Shown: positions 46,034 through 54,104 of the stretch, piece by piece | Position numbering within the stretch: the first letter of the stretch is position 1 | Layout: each line of letters starts with the position of its first letter | From: Pasteurella dagmatis | Lineage (GTDB): Bacteria; Pseudomonadota; Gammaproteobacteria; Enterobacterales; Pasteurellaceae | Direction of reading: 5' to 3' | NCBI RefSeq assembly: GCF_900186835.1 | Contig: NZ_LT906448.1 | Span: 124,001 to 188,000 of the forward strand | Length of the DNA stretch: 64,000 bases | Made by a program: the position numbers and the translations under genes | Notes under the pieces: generated by a model | Database searches by the model: none | What the model saw: only the letters and a program-made list of their open reading frames with translations | Told to the model about the DNA's origin: nothing

Positions 46034-47041
46034 TTAAAATAATCCTAATGTTTCAGTAAAGCCATAACGAATATTAGCGCATTGTACCGCTTGAGCTGCT
46101 GCACCTTTTAATAAATTATCTTCTGCACCAATAATGATGATGTAACCATTCTTTGTTGTAAAACCAATATCGCAATATGGAGTAAACTCAACAGCTTTAA
46201 TGCTTGGTAAGCCTTGTTCATACAAACGAACTAACTTTTTATTTTCATAAGCTTGTTGATATGCAGAACGAATTTGCTCATCAGTCACAGCATCTTTTAA
46301 TTTTGCAGTGATTGTTGCCAGAATACCACGTTTGAAATTACCTAAATGCGGTGTGAAAATTACTTCTGTACCTAAATGTATTGCAATTTCAGGTTGGTGA
46401 CGGTGGTTAAATACGCCATAAGCATTTAGGCTCACTTCGCAGAAACTGCTTGTGAGTGATGCTTTACGACCAGCACCACTTACACCGCTTACTGCATTGA
46501 TGATCGGTAATTGGTTTAAGTCTAATAAATCAGCTTCAATTAATGGTTTTAAACTTAATTGTGAAACGGTTGGATAGCAACCTGCAACAGCAATTAAATC
46601 AGCTTGCTTGAGTTCTTCTGTATTCCATTCGGCTAAGCCGTAAACCGCTTGTTTGAGTAATTCTGGGTGTTGGTGTTCGAAACCGTAGAATTGGGTATAA
46701 AATTCAACATCATTAACTCGAAATGCCCCAGACAAATCAAAGACTTTACATTGATTTTGCAAGAAAATTGGGGCAAGATTATGACTCACTTCATGCGCTG
46801 TGGCTAAAAAGACGAGATCTATTTGTTGTGCAAGTGCAGTTAAGTCCTCAGGCAAAGGCTGTAAAGACAAATCTACAACTTGTTTGAGCTGTGGATGAAT
46901 ATCTGAAATCCTTTTATTTGTATCTTGGCTGTGGCTGGAAACATATAATCCCACCAGTTCAAATATAGGATGGTTGATTAATATACGTGCTAATTCAGCC
47001 CCTGTATATCCGCTAGCCCCGATGATAATTGCTTTTTTCAT
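46034..47041 (-). CDS. argC: N-acetyl-gamma-glutamyl-phosphate reductase
   Basis: A 335-residue NADPH-dependent reductase, third step of arginine synthesis. The nucleotide fold [14 protein letters not shown] is at the N-terminus, the catalytic Cys is in [11 protein letters not shown], and [11 protein letters not shown] follows. It is the first gene of argCBH. The upstream region carries an octamer tandem repeat (47071-47110) and putative tandem ARG boxes (47110-47146). Confidence 0.97.
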   Translation of the reverse strand: MKKAIIIGASGYTGAELARILINHPIFELVGLYVSSHSQDTNKRISDIHPQLKQVVDLSLQPLPEDLTALAQQIDLVFLATAHEVSHNLAPIFLQNQCKVFDLSGAFRVNDVEFYTQFYGFEHQHPELLKQAVYGLAEWNTEELKQADLIAVAGCYPTVSQLSLKPLIEADLLDLNQLPIINAVSGVSGAGRKASLTSSFCEVSLNAYGVFNHRHQPEIAIHLGTEVIFTPHLGNFKRGILATITAKLKDAVTDEQIRSAYQQAYENKKLVRLYEQGLPSIKAVEFTPYCDIGFTTKNGYIIIIGAEDNLLKGAAAQAVQCANIRYGFTETLGLF

Positions 47042-47070
47042 ATGATATTGTGCCTTACAATAAGATGAAT

Positions 47071-47118
47071 TTATTAATTTATTAATTTATTAATTTATTA
47101 ATTTATTAATTGATTAAT
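47071..47118. repeat. tandem octamer repeat upstream of argC
   Basis: Five perfect copies of TTATTAAT occupy 47071-47110, followed by one imperfect copy TGATTAAT. The tract ends 29 bases before the argC ATG (minus strand) and would be in the core promoter or leader. A repeat of this kind can change copy number by slippage. Confidence 0.9.
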
Positions 47119-47146
47119 TATGCTATTATTATGCATAATTAATCAA
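47110..47146. promoter_or_regulatory. putative tandem ARG boxes (ArgR operator) for argCBH
   Basis: A 14-bp perfect inverted repeat, TTGATTAATTATGC and GCATAATTAATCAA, is separated by 9 bases. Each arm reads as an ARG box (TGAAT-W4-ATTCA): TGCAT-AATT-AATCA matches 8 of 10 and TGATT-AATT-ATGCT matches 7 of 10. Their centres are exactly 21 bases apart, the spacing of paired ARG boxes in E. coli. Confidence 0.6.
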
Positions 47147-47205
47147 AAGGCAAGTTATTAAAAAATTAAACGAAAGAAAAAAGGATCTTATTTCTTTTTA
47201 GACGA

Positions 47206-47583
47206 TTAATTTGATCTGTTGTACATAGGGTACTGTTTTACGTGATTAAAAAAGATATCTTCTTGTGTTAAGAATTGGTTGAGTTTTTCTTTCTCTACAT
47301 CCGATAAAGGTCTCTTTTTATCAAGGGATTGGAAGAACTGATTATAATCATTGAAGAATTGATAACACTCAGCTTGTAATGATTCAAATGGACCGATAAG
47401 ATGATAACAACCATCCCCCTACGTCAACATATGAGCTACGTGTGATGGCGTAATGAGGAGAGCCTCTTGATCTGATGGATTTATTGGCGCATTTCGATAG
47501 GTGTTGTAATCTTGGACAAATAAATTCGCTTTATTTATCTCATAACGAGGACCTAGCCATAGAAAATGTAGAGAGAGTGAGTT
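47206..47583 (-). pseudogene. decayed gene fragment of unknown family
   Basis: On the minus strand a frame of about 126 codons runs from 47583 to the stop at 47206-47208, broken by one in-frame TAG at 47419-47421. It has no start codon at its N-terminal end, where another TAG (47584-47586) closes the frame. The peptide looks like real protein: FLWLGPRYEINKANLFVQDY, then NTYRNAPINPSDQEALLITP, and after the stop GDGCYHLIGPFESLQAECY and a C-terminus VKQYPMYNRSN. I do not recognise the family. The rest of the 47042-47704 gap holds only the argC control region and an AT-rich stretch before argE. Confidence 0.7.
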
Positions 47584-47704
47584 CTAATAAAAGAACTAAA
47601 ATATAAATGTGTATTTTAATTTTGTCATAGGTATGTATTTCCTAGAAATGATTTTGAATATATAACAGTCAACTAGAAAGTAAACAAAAAATAAGCAATT
47701 GATT

Positions 47705-48856
47705 ATGAAAAAAATACCACCGTTTCTTGAGATGTATTCTCAGCTTATTGCGATGCCGACCATCAGTAGTATTGTTTCAATCGAAGACCAATCTAATCAA
47801 AAATTAATCGAATTATTGGCAAGCTGGTTAAATTCACTAGGTTTTAAAACGGACATTATTGCTGTTGAAGGTAGTCGTCATAAATTTAATTTATTGGCAA
47901 CTTACGGTGAAGGTGAGGGGGGACTATTGCTTGCTGGTCATACGGATACAGTCCCTTTTGATGAAGGGCGTTGGACATTTGATCCTTTTAAACTCACAGA
48001 GAAAGACGGTAAGCTTTATGGTTTAGGTACTGCAGATATGAAGGGATTTTTTGCCTTTGTTGTGGATGCAGTTAGCCAATTAGATTTGTCGAAACTCACT
48101 AAGCCATTACGCATTTTAGCTACTGCAGATGAAGAAACGACAATGCTTGGTGCGAGAACCTTCATTCAACATACCCATATTCGACCTGATTGTGCCATCA
48201 TTGGTGAGCCGACCTCACTTAAACCGATTCGTGCGCATAAAGGCCATATTGGTGAAGCGTTAAGAATTATGGGCAAAAGTGGACATTCAAGCGATCCTAG
48301 TAAAGGGATTAATGCTATTGAACTAATGCATGAAGCAACAGGTTATTTGATGCAAATGCGCAATGAATTGCGTGAAAAATATCATCATTCTGCATTTGAA
48401 ATTCCATACCCAACAATGAATTTTGGTGCAATTTCTGGTGGTGATGCAGTAAACCGTATTTGTGCTTGTTGTGAATTACATTTCGATATTAGACCGTTGC
48501 CGAATTTACGCTTAGAGGATCTAAATGAAATGTTACAAGAAAAATTAGCACCGATGTTTGAAAAATGGGGTGATCGTATTTCTTTAACCGCATTGCACGA
48601 GCCTATCCCAGGTTATGAGTGTGAACATTCTGCACAAGTGGTGCAAGTGGTAGAACAATTATTAGGTGAGCAATGTGAAGTTGTGAATTATTGCACTGAA
48701 GCGCCGTTCATTCAGCAAATTTGCCCAACATTGGTTTTAGGACCGGGATCAATCGATCAGGCACATCAACCAGATGAATTTTTGTCAGCAGAGTTTATTA
48801 ATCCAACTCGTGAATTATTGAGCAAAATGATTTGGCATTTTTGCGCTACTCATTAA
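47705..48856 (+). CDS. argE: acetylornithine deacetylase
   Basis: A 383-residue zinc peptidase-family (M20) enzyme that removes acetate from N-acetylornithine to give ornithine. Metal-site motifs [30 protein letters not shown] and [13 protein letters not shown] are intact, as is the dimerisation region [19 protein letters not shown]. Length equals E. coli ArgE (383). I start at ATG 47705; an in-frame TTG at 47699 is unlikely. No clear Shine-Dalgarno precedes it. Having argE means the linear pathway, not the argJ cycle. Confidence 0.96.
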   Translation: MKKIPPFLEMYSQLIAMPTISSIVSIEDQSNQKLIELLASWLNSLGFKTDIIAVEGSRHKFNLLATYGEGEGGLLLAGHTDTVPFDEGRWTFDPFKLTEKDGKLYGLGTADMKGFFAFVVDAVSQLDLSKLTKPLRILATADEETTMLGARTFIQHTHIRPDCAIIGEPTSLKPIRAHKGHIGEALRIMGKSGHSSDPSKGINAIELMHEATGYLMQMRNELREKYHHSAFEIPYPTMNFGAISGGDAVNRICACCELHFDIRPLPNLRLEDLNEMLQEKLAPMFEKWGDRISLTALHEPIPGYECEHSAQVVQVVEQLLGEQCEVVNYCTEAPFIQQICPTLVLGPGSIDQAHQPDEFLSAEFINPTRELLSKMIWHFCATH

Positions 48857-48884
48857 TCTTTTGTCTATAAAAAGACAATAAAAA

Positions 48885-48924
48885 AACGGTTTTAAAATCG
48901 TTTTTATCACGTTTTAAAACCGTT
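48885..48924 (+). terminator. probable terminator after argE
   Basis: A 13-bp inverted repeat AACGGTTTTAAAA / TTTTAAAACCGTT has a 14-base loop with T-rich sequence. It lies 28 bases after the argE stop and could also serve suhB on the other strand. Confidence 0.55.
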
Positions 48925-49016
48925 AAATTTTAGTTCTCAACACAACTTTATGCAGCTATGCTTTTGCTATTATAGAAGTCAAAGTGCGGTTGTTTTTGAG
49001 AAAGTTTTCTTCAACC

Positions 49017-49820
49017 TTATTTTTTCAATTCATCAACTAAACAAGGTTGAATTCTATTTAAAATTTCTTTCACGATACGTGGTGGCGCGGCAACAATATG
49101 ACCATTCGTTAAGTAAGTGTGACCTGCATTGAAATCACAAACTAAACCACCAGCTTCACGCACGATTAAATCGCCCGCAGCAACGTCCCAAGCTTTGATG
49201 CCCATTTCAAAATAACCATCTACACGACCTGCTGCAACATAACATAAGTCTAATGCGGCAGAACCAGTACGACGGAAATCTGCGCATTCTTCGATTAACG
49301 TATTCATCATCGCAAATTGAGTTGGCATTAAGCGAGTTTGCTTGAATGGAAAACCTGTTGCTAATACAGTGCCAGTTAATTCACGCTTGTTATCTACACG
49401 TAAACGCATTTCATTGATTTTTGCGCCTTCGCCACGTACAGCAGTGAATAATTCATTACGGATAGGATCATAAACCACACCCACTTCAGTGCGGCCTTTT
49501 ACACGGATTGCAATTGATACTGCAAAATGAGGTAAACCTTTTACAAAGTTTGTTGTGCCATCTAGTGGATCAATTACCCATTGAACATCGCTATCTTTAC
49601 CTTCTAATGCGCCACTTTCTTCAGTGATAATTGTATGATCAGGATAAGATTTACGGATTACCTCAATAATTGCTTCTTCAGAGGCTTTATCAATATTCGT
49701 TACATAATCATTTTTGCTTTTTAACGTAGTTTGAATATCATCACGGCGTTCGTAACCTTTAGCAATAACATTGCCCGCTTTTCGTGCCGCACGAATAGCG
49801 ATATTTAACATTGGATTCAT
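49017..49820 (-). CDS. suhB: inositol-1-monophosphatase SuhB
   Basis: A 267-residue magnesium-dependent phosphatase. Motifs are IITEESGALEG, WVIDPLDGTTNFVKGLP and WDVAAGDLIVREAGG. In E. coli SuhB also joins the NusA/NusB/NusG/S10 rRNA antitermination complex, which is probably its main role. I use ATG 49818-49820 (MNPMLNIAIRAARKAG), the same length as E. coli SuhB; the GTG at 49829 is unlikely. It is divergent from trmJ, the same pair as in E. coli. Confidence 0.95.
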   Translation of the reverse strand: MNPMLNIAIRAARKAGNVIAKGYERRDDIQTTLKSKNDYVTNIDKASEEAIIEVIRKSYPDHTIITEESGALEGKDSDVQWVIDPLDGTTNFVKGLPHFAVSIAIRVKGRTEVGVVYDPIRNELFTAVRGEGAKINEMRLRVDNKRELTGTVLATGFPFKQTRLMPTQFAMMNTLIEECADFRRTGSAALDLCYVAAGRVDGYFEMGIKAWDVAAGDLIVREAGGLVCDFNAGHTYLTNGHIVAAPPRIVKEILNRIQPCLVDELKK

Positions 49821-50011
49821 TGTGTCCACCAGATTTTAAAGAACATAAAAGTGGCGCTCATTATAGGCAATTCAGAAAAAAATGGCGAGAGAAATTTAAA
49901 ACGCTTTTAGGATTTTATTACAAAATTTCACATAGAAATGACAAATTGTTGACTAAAAATTATGGGCATTATGTTAGAATAGCTTCCATTTTAAACGAGT
50001 GACCTTAAGTT

Positions 50012-50737
50012 ATGTTAGACAATATTCGAATTGTTCTCGTTGAAACCTCTCACAGCGGTAATATTGGTTCTGCTGCCCGTGCAATGAAAACGATGGGGTT
50101 AAGCCATTTATATTTAGTCGCGCCAAGGCAAGCTATTGATGAGCAAGCTATTGCTTTATCTGCCGGGGCAGAAGATGTCGTGAAACAGGCAGTGATTGTA
50201 GATAGCTTTGATAAGGCTGTTGCTGATTGCTCATTAGTAGTAGGTACAAGCGCACGATTACGTCATTTGCAAAATACCTTGATTGAGCCACGTAAATGCG
50301 CAATGAAAGCTGTTGAAGCTGTAAAGAGTGGACAAGTCGCCATTGTTTTTGGGCGTGAGCGTATCGGGTTGACGAATGAGGAATTATTGAAGTGTCGTTA
50401 TCATTTAACCATTCCTGCAAATCCTGAATATTCTTCGCTAAATCTTGCAATGGCAGTTCAATTAGTATGCTATGAATTACGTATGGCTTTTTTGTCCGTA
50501 AAAGAAATGTCATTATCACTTTCAACGATAGGAAAAATCTATCCTAATTTTTCGGATATAGAGCATTTCTTTCAGCATACAGAACGCCTTTATACAGAAT
50601 TAGGATTTATTCAAAATCAATCAGTTATGCAAAAACTCAGACGCTTATATCAGCGAGCGGAACTTGAAAAAAACGAATTAAATATCCTACGAGGGATGTT
50701 AAGTGCGGTGGAAAAGCGGATTAAATCGTCTAGTTGA
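50012..50737 (+). CDS. trmJ: tRNA (cytidine/uridine-32 2'-O) methyltransferase TrmJ
   Basis: A 241-residue SPOUT-family knotted methyltransferase that 2'-O-methylates nucleotide 32 in the anticodon loop of some tRNAs. Knot motifs are VVFGRERIGLTNEEL and IPANPEYSSLNLAMAVQL; the N-terminus VLVETSHSGNIGSAARAM is typical. An uptake signal lies in the last codons (50701-50709). It is directly upstream of iscR, the same order as in E. coli. Confidence 0.95.
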   Translation: MLDNIRIVLVETSHSGNIGSAARAMKTMGLSHLYLVAPRQAIDEQAIALSAGAEDVVKQAVIVDSFDKAVADCSLVVGTSARLRHLQNTLIEPRKCAMKAVEAVKSGQVAIVFGRERIGLTNEELLKCRYHLTIPANPEYSSLNLAMAVQLVCYELRMAFLSVKEMSLSLSTIGKIYPNFSDIEHFFQHTERLYTELGFIQNQSVMQKLRRLYQRAELEKNELNILRGMLSAVEKRIKSSS

Positions 50738-50762
50738 ATAGTTGACTAAATTAGTATGATAT
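50738..50762 (+). promoter_or_regulatory. type 1 IscR operator and iscR promoter
   Basis: A 25-base imperfect palindrome (ATAGTTGACTAAATTAGT then ATGATAT) matches the IscR type 1 consensus ATA-SYY-GACT-R-WWW-Y-AGTC-RRS-TAT at about 22 of 25 positions. It overlaps a -35-like TTGACT at 50742-50747. It lies 41 bases before the iscR ATG, supporting autorepression by the [2Fe-2S] form of IscR. Confidence 0.82.
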
Positions 50763-50802
50763 GTAAAGATCGCGCCACTTGAATAATTATGGGAAAGGTA
50801 AG

Positions 50803-51267
50803 ATGAAATTAACTTCGAAAGGACGCTATGCAGTAACCGCGATTTTGGATATTGCATTACATTCAAAAAGAGGCCCAGTTAGTTTGTCTGATATTTCTGA
50901 AAGACAGCATATTTCATTGTCATATTTAGAGCAATTATTTGCCAAATTACGTCGATATGGATTAGTAAAGAGCGTACGTGGGCCTGGTGGCGGCTACCAA
51001 TTGGGCTTACCAACAAATGAGATTTCCGTTGGTATGGTAATTAATGCCGTAAATGAAAATATTGATGTTACACGCTGCCACGGTCGTGGTGACTGCCAAG
51101 AGGGAATCGAATGTTTAACTCACTCTCTATGGAAAGAACTTAGCCAGCGTATTGAAGATTTTTTAAACGAAATCACTTTGGCAGAATTGGTAGATAAACA
51201 CTACCAAAAATTTAATACCATTGAGTTTCACGGTGATTTTGACAATTTGATCATCTTAGATGATTAG
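50803..51267 (+). CDS. iscR: iron-sulfur cluster regulator IscR
   Basis: A 154-residue Rrf2-family repressor that binds a [2Fe-2S] cluster and sets isc operon expression by cluster demand. The winged helix ([20 protein letters not shown], then [13 protein letters not shown]) and the cluster-binding cysteines [13 protein letters not shown] with the adjacent His of CLTH are intact. I start at ATG 50803 ([10 protein letters not shown]), with GGTAAG upstream, not the in-frame upstream start at 50779. It is the first gene of iscRSUA-hscBA-fdx. Confidence 0.97.
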   Translation: MKLTSKGRYAVTAILDIALHSKRGPVSLSDISERQHISLSYLEQLFAKLRRYGLVKSVRGPGGGYQLGLPTNEISVGMVINAVNENIDVTRCHGRGDCQEGIECLTHSLWKELSQRIEDFLNEITLAELVDKHYQKFNTIEFHGDFDNLIILDD

Positions 51268-51315
51268 TCAAGGTGCGGTACAATTTAAAAGAATTTTTTA
51301 GGAGTGAGAAGAAAA

Positions 51316-52530
51316 ATGAAATTACCTATTTATCTTGATTATGCAGCGACTTGTCCAGTTGATGAGCGCGTTGCAAAAAAAATGATGGAATACTTAACTG
51401 TTGAAGGCAACTTTGGTAACCCAGCGTCACGTTCACACAAATTCGGTTGGCAAGCAGAAGAAGCAGTAGATATTGCTCGTAATCATATTGCAGATTTAAT
51501 CGGTGCAGATTCTCGTGAAATTGTATTTACTTCTGGCGCAACAGAATCAGATAACCTTGCAATTAAAGGTGCAGCGCATTTCTACCAAAGCAAAGGTAAA
51601 CACATTATTACTTGTAAAACTGAACACAAAGCAGTATTAGATACTTGCCGTCAGCTTGAGCGTGAAGGTTTCGAAGTAACTTATTTAAGCCCGAAAGCAG
51701 ACGGTTTGATTGATTTAGATGAATTAAAAAATACAATGCGAGATGACACCATTTTAGTGTCAATTATGCACGTTAATAATGAAATCGGTGTAATTCAAGA
51801 TATTGCAGCAATTGGTGAGTTATGCCGTGAACGTAAAATTTTATTCCACGTTGATGCAACGCAAAGTGTCGGTAAATTACCAATTAACTTGGCTGAATTA
51901 AAAGTGGACTTAATGTCTATGTCTAGCCATAAACTTTACGGACCAAAAGGTATTGGTGCATTATATGTAAGTCGTAAACCACGCGTACGTTTAGAAGCAA
52001 TTATTCATGGCGGTGGCCACGAGCGTGGTATGCGTTCAGGTACATTGCCTGTTCACCAAATTGTTGGTATGGGAGAGGCGTATCGTATTTGTAAAGAAGA
52101 AATGGCAACTGAAATGCCACGTTTAAAAGCATTGCGTGATCGTTTATACAATGGCTTAAAAGATATTGAAGAAACTTATGTAAATGGTTCAATGGAACAC
52201 CGTTTAGACAGTAACTTAAACATTAGTTTCAACTACGTTGAAGGTGAATCATTAATGATGTCTTTGCGTGATATCGCAGTTTCCTCAGGCTCTGCTTGTA
52301 CTTCTGCAAGTTTAGAACCATCTTATGTATTACGAGCGTTAGGTTTAAATGATGAATTAGCACACAGTTCTATCCGTTTCACTTTAGGCCGTTATACCAC
52401 TGAAGAAGAAATTGATTACACCATTGAATTAGTGAAAAATGCAGTAAACAAACTGCGTGAGCTTTCTCCTCTCTGGGATATGTTCAAAGAAGGGATTGAT
52501 TTGAATACTATCGAATGGACACATCATTAA
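51316..52530 (+). CDS. iscS: cysteine desulfurase IscS
   Basis: A 404-residue PLP enzyme that takes sulfur from cysteine and passes it to IscU and to tRNA thiolation pathways. The PLP Lys is in [12 protein letters not shown] and the persulfide Cys is in [23 protein letters not shown] 51316 gives exactly the E. coli length (404); a GTG at 51304 is less likely, although the best Shine-Dalgarno (AGGAG) is 12 bases upstream of the ATG. It follows iscR by 48 bases. Confidence 0.98.
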   Translation: MKLPIYLDYAATCPVDERVAKKMMEYLTVEGNFGNPASRSHKFGWQAEEAVDIARNHIADLIGADSREIVFTSGATESDNLAIKGAAHFYQSKGKHIITCKTEHKAVLDTCRQLEREGFEVTYLSPKADGLIDLDELKNTMRDDTILVSIMHVNNEIGVIQDIAAIGELCRERKILFHVDATQSVGKLPINLAELKVDLMSMSSHKLYGPKGIGALYVSRKPRVRLEAIIHGGGHERGMRSGTLPVHQIVGMGEAYRICKEEMATEMPRLKALRDRLYNGLKDIEETYVNGSMEHRLDSNLNISFNYVEGESLMMSLRDIAVSSGSACTSASLEPSYVLRALGLNDELAHSSIRFTLGRYTTEEEIDYTIELVKNAVNKLRELSPLWDMFKEGIDLNTIEWTHH

Positions 52531-52586
52531 TTTAAAATATTAGCTAATTAATTTTAGACTTTTTTAACAAAAAGTGCGGTCATTTT

Positions 52587-52602
52587 TCTGAAATTTTTCA
52601 GA
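52587..52602. other. hairpin in the iscS-iscU gap
   Basis: A 7-bp perfect inverted repeat TCTGAAA / TTTCAGA with a 2-base centre lies within a looser pairing between AAGTGCGGT (52572-52580) and GCCGTACTTT (52608-52617). It may limit or process the transcript between iscS and iscU. Confidence 0.5.
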
Positions 52603-52639
52603 TAGTAGCCGTACTTTATTAAACTGGAAGGAATACAAA

Positions 52640-53026
52640 ATGGCATACAGCGATAAAGTAATTGATCACTATGAGAATCCACGTAATGTTGGTTCTTTAG
52701 ATAAAAAGGATATAAACGTCGGTACAGGTATGGTGGGCGCACCAGCTTGTGGTGACGTAATGCAACTCCAAATTAAAGTAAATGAAGAAGGTATTATTGA
52801 AGATGCCAAATTCAAAACTTACGGTTGTGGTTCAGCGATTGCATCAAGCTCATTAATTACCGAATGGGTAAAAGGTAAATCATTAGATGAGGCACAATCG
52901 ATCAAAAATAGCCAAATTGCGGAAGAATTAGAATTACCTCCAGTGAAAGTTCACTGCTCAATTCTTGCTGAAGATGCGATTAAAGCAGCGATTGCAGATT
53001 ATAAAGCAAAAAAAGAAACAAAATAA
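52640..53026 (+). CDS. iscU: iron-sulfur cluster scaffold IscU
   Basis: A 128-residue scaffold on which [2Fe-2S] clusters are built before transfer. The three ligand cysteines are present: Cys37 in GAPACGDVMQLQ, the Cys of TYGCGSAIASSS and the Cys of LPPVKVHCSIL, the last overlapping the HscA-binding LPPVK motif. Length equals E. coli IscU (128). GGAAGG lies before the ATG. Confidence 0.98.
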   Translation: MAYSDKVIDHYENPRNVGSLDKKDINVGTGMVGAPACGDVMQLQIKVNEEGIIEDAKFKTYGCGSAIASSSLITEWVKGKSLDEAQSIKNSQIAEELELPPVKVHCSILAEDAIKAAIADYKAKKETK

Positions 53027-53042
53027 TAACTTAATCATTAGT

Positions 53043-53061
53043 GGGGCAGTTTTGCCCCTTT
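53043..53061 (+). terminator. terminator-like hairpin between iscU and iscA
   Basis: GGGGCA / TGCCCC with loop GTTT is followed by TTT. It is inside the isc operon, 16 bases after iscU, so it may be an attenuator or a processing site; with only three T it should be leaky. Confidence 0.6.
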
Positions 53062-53095
53062 CATATTATAAGATGGAATGGAGTAAATAATTTAA

Positions 53096-53419
53096 ATGGG
53101 TATTTCTCTTACTGAAGCAGCAGCAGATCGTGTCAGAACATTCCTCACCAATCGTGGTAAAGGCATTGGTTTACGTTTAGGTATCAAAACATCAGGCTGC
53201 TCTGGTTTAGCTTATGTACTTGAATTTGTGGATGAGTTAAATCCAGATGATCAAGTGTTTGAGCAACATGGCGTGAAGATTATTGTTGATGCCAAAAGCC
53301 TTGTCTATTTAGATGGCACAGAATTGGATTTTGCGAAAGAAGGATTAAATGAAGGTTTTAAATTTAATAATCCGAATGTGAAAGATCAATGTGGTTGCGG
53401 TGAAAGTTTCCACGTTTAG
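53096..53419 (+). CDS. iscA: iron-sulfur assembly protein IscA
   Basis: A 107-residue A-type carrier that passes clusters to client proteins. The three conserved cysteines are present, one in [14 protein letters not shown] and two in CGCGESFHV at the C-terminus. Length equals E. coli IscA (107). It lies between iscU and hscB, as in other isc operons. GGAATGGAG lies upstream of the ATG. Confidence 0.97.
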   Translation: MGISLTEAAADRVRTFLTNRGKGIGLRLGIKTSGCSGLAYVLEFVDELNPDDQVFEQHGVKIIVDAKSLVYLDGTELDFAKEGLNEGFKFNNPNVKDQCGCGESFHV

Positions 53420-53461
53420 TTCGTTGCTAAATTTTTTGTTGTTAAAATTGTTGAGTGAAAA

Positions 53462-53983
53462 ATGAATCCATTTAAAATTTTTGATTTACCCGTTGATTTT
53501 CAAGTAGATCAAGCAACATTATCAACTCGCTATCTGGCACTACAAAAATCATTACACCCAGATAATTTCACAACCCACTCAGCACAAGAGCAACGTCTAG
53601 CAATGCAACGCTCAGCAGAAGTGAACGATGCATTACAAATTCTAAAAGATCCTATTTTACGTGCGGACAGTATTATTGCTATTCATACTGGTGAACAACA
53701 AAATATCGAAGAAAAAAGCACCAATGATATGGCATTTTTAATGCAACAAATGCAATGGCGTGAGCAGCTAGAAGAGATCGAGAATACTACTAAAGATAGT
53801 GATCAATTGATGCAATTTACAGCGGACATTGAAGCAACTAAGAAAACACTTTTGGACGAATTATCTAGCGCACTTTCAGCAAACCAATGGCAACAAGCCA
53901 AAGCCATTAACGATAAGCTACGTTTTATCAAAAAACTTTTGGTCGAAGTTGAGCGTGTAGAAGAATTATTATTTGATTTTTAA
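53462..53983 (+). CDS. hscB: co-chaperone HscB
   Basis: A 173-residue J-domain protein that brings IscU to HscA. The HPD motif is in SLHPDNFTTHS within the N-terminal J domain; the C-terminal three-helix domain (ATKKTLLDELSSALSA) binds IscU. Length is close to E. coli HscB (171). No strong Shine-Dalgarno is seen (GAGTG). It is followed by a 121-base gap before hscA. Confidence 0.95.
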   Translation: MNPFKIFDLPVDFQVDQATLSTRYLALQKSLHPDNFTTHSAQEQRLAMQRSAEVNDALQILKDPILRADSIIAIHTGEQQNIEEKSTNDMAFLMQQMQWREQLEEIENTTKDSDQLMQFTADIEATKKTLLDELSSALSANQWQQAKAINDKLRFIKKLLVEVERVEELLFDF

Positions 53984-54066
53984 ACGAAAAATCATTTGCA
54001 ATTTAATGTGTTCAAGGTGTAGTCTTTTAATTTGCCCTGAAATTAAATAAAAAGAAGAAAACAGGC

Positions 54067-54072
54067 TATAAT
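54067..54072 (+). promoter_or_regulatory. possible -10 element before hscA
   Basis: A TATAAT lies 33 bases before the hscA ATG in the unusually long hscB-hscA gap, but no good -35 is placed 16-18 bases upstream. An internal promoter is possible but weakly supported. Confidence 0.25.
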
Positions 54073-54104
54073 TAAAAAATAATATGATTAAAAAGAGATA
54101 GACA

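Noticed and set aside
47071-47118. Octamer repeat as a CRISPR array
   Set aside because: The units are 8 bases with no spacers and no cas genes are nearby, so it is a simple tandem repeat.
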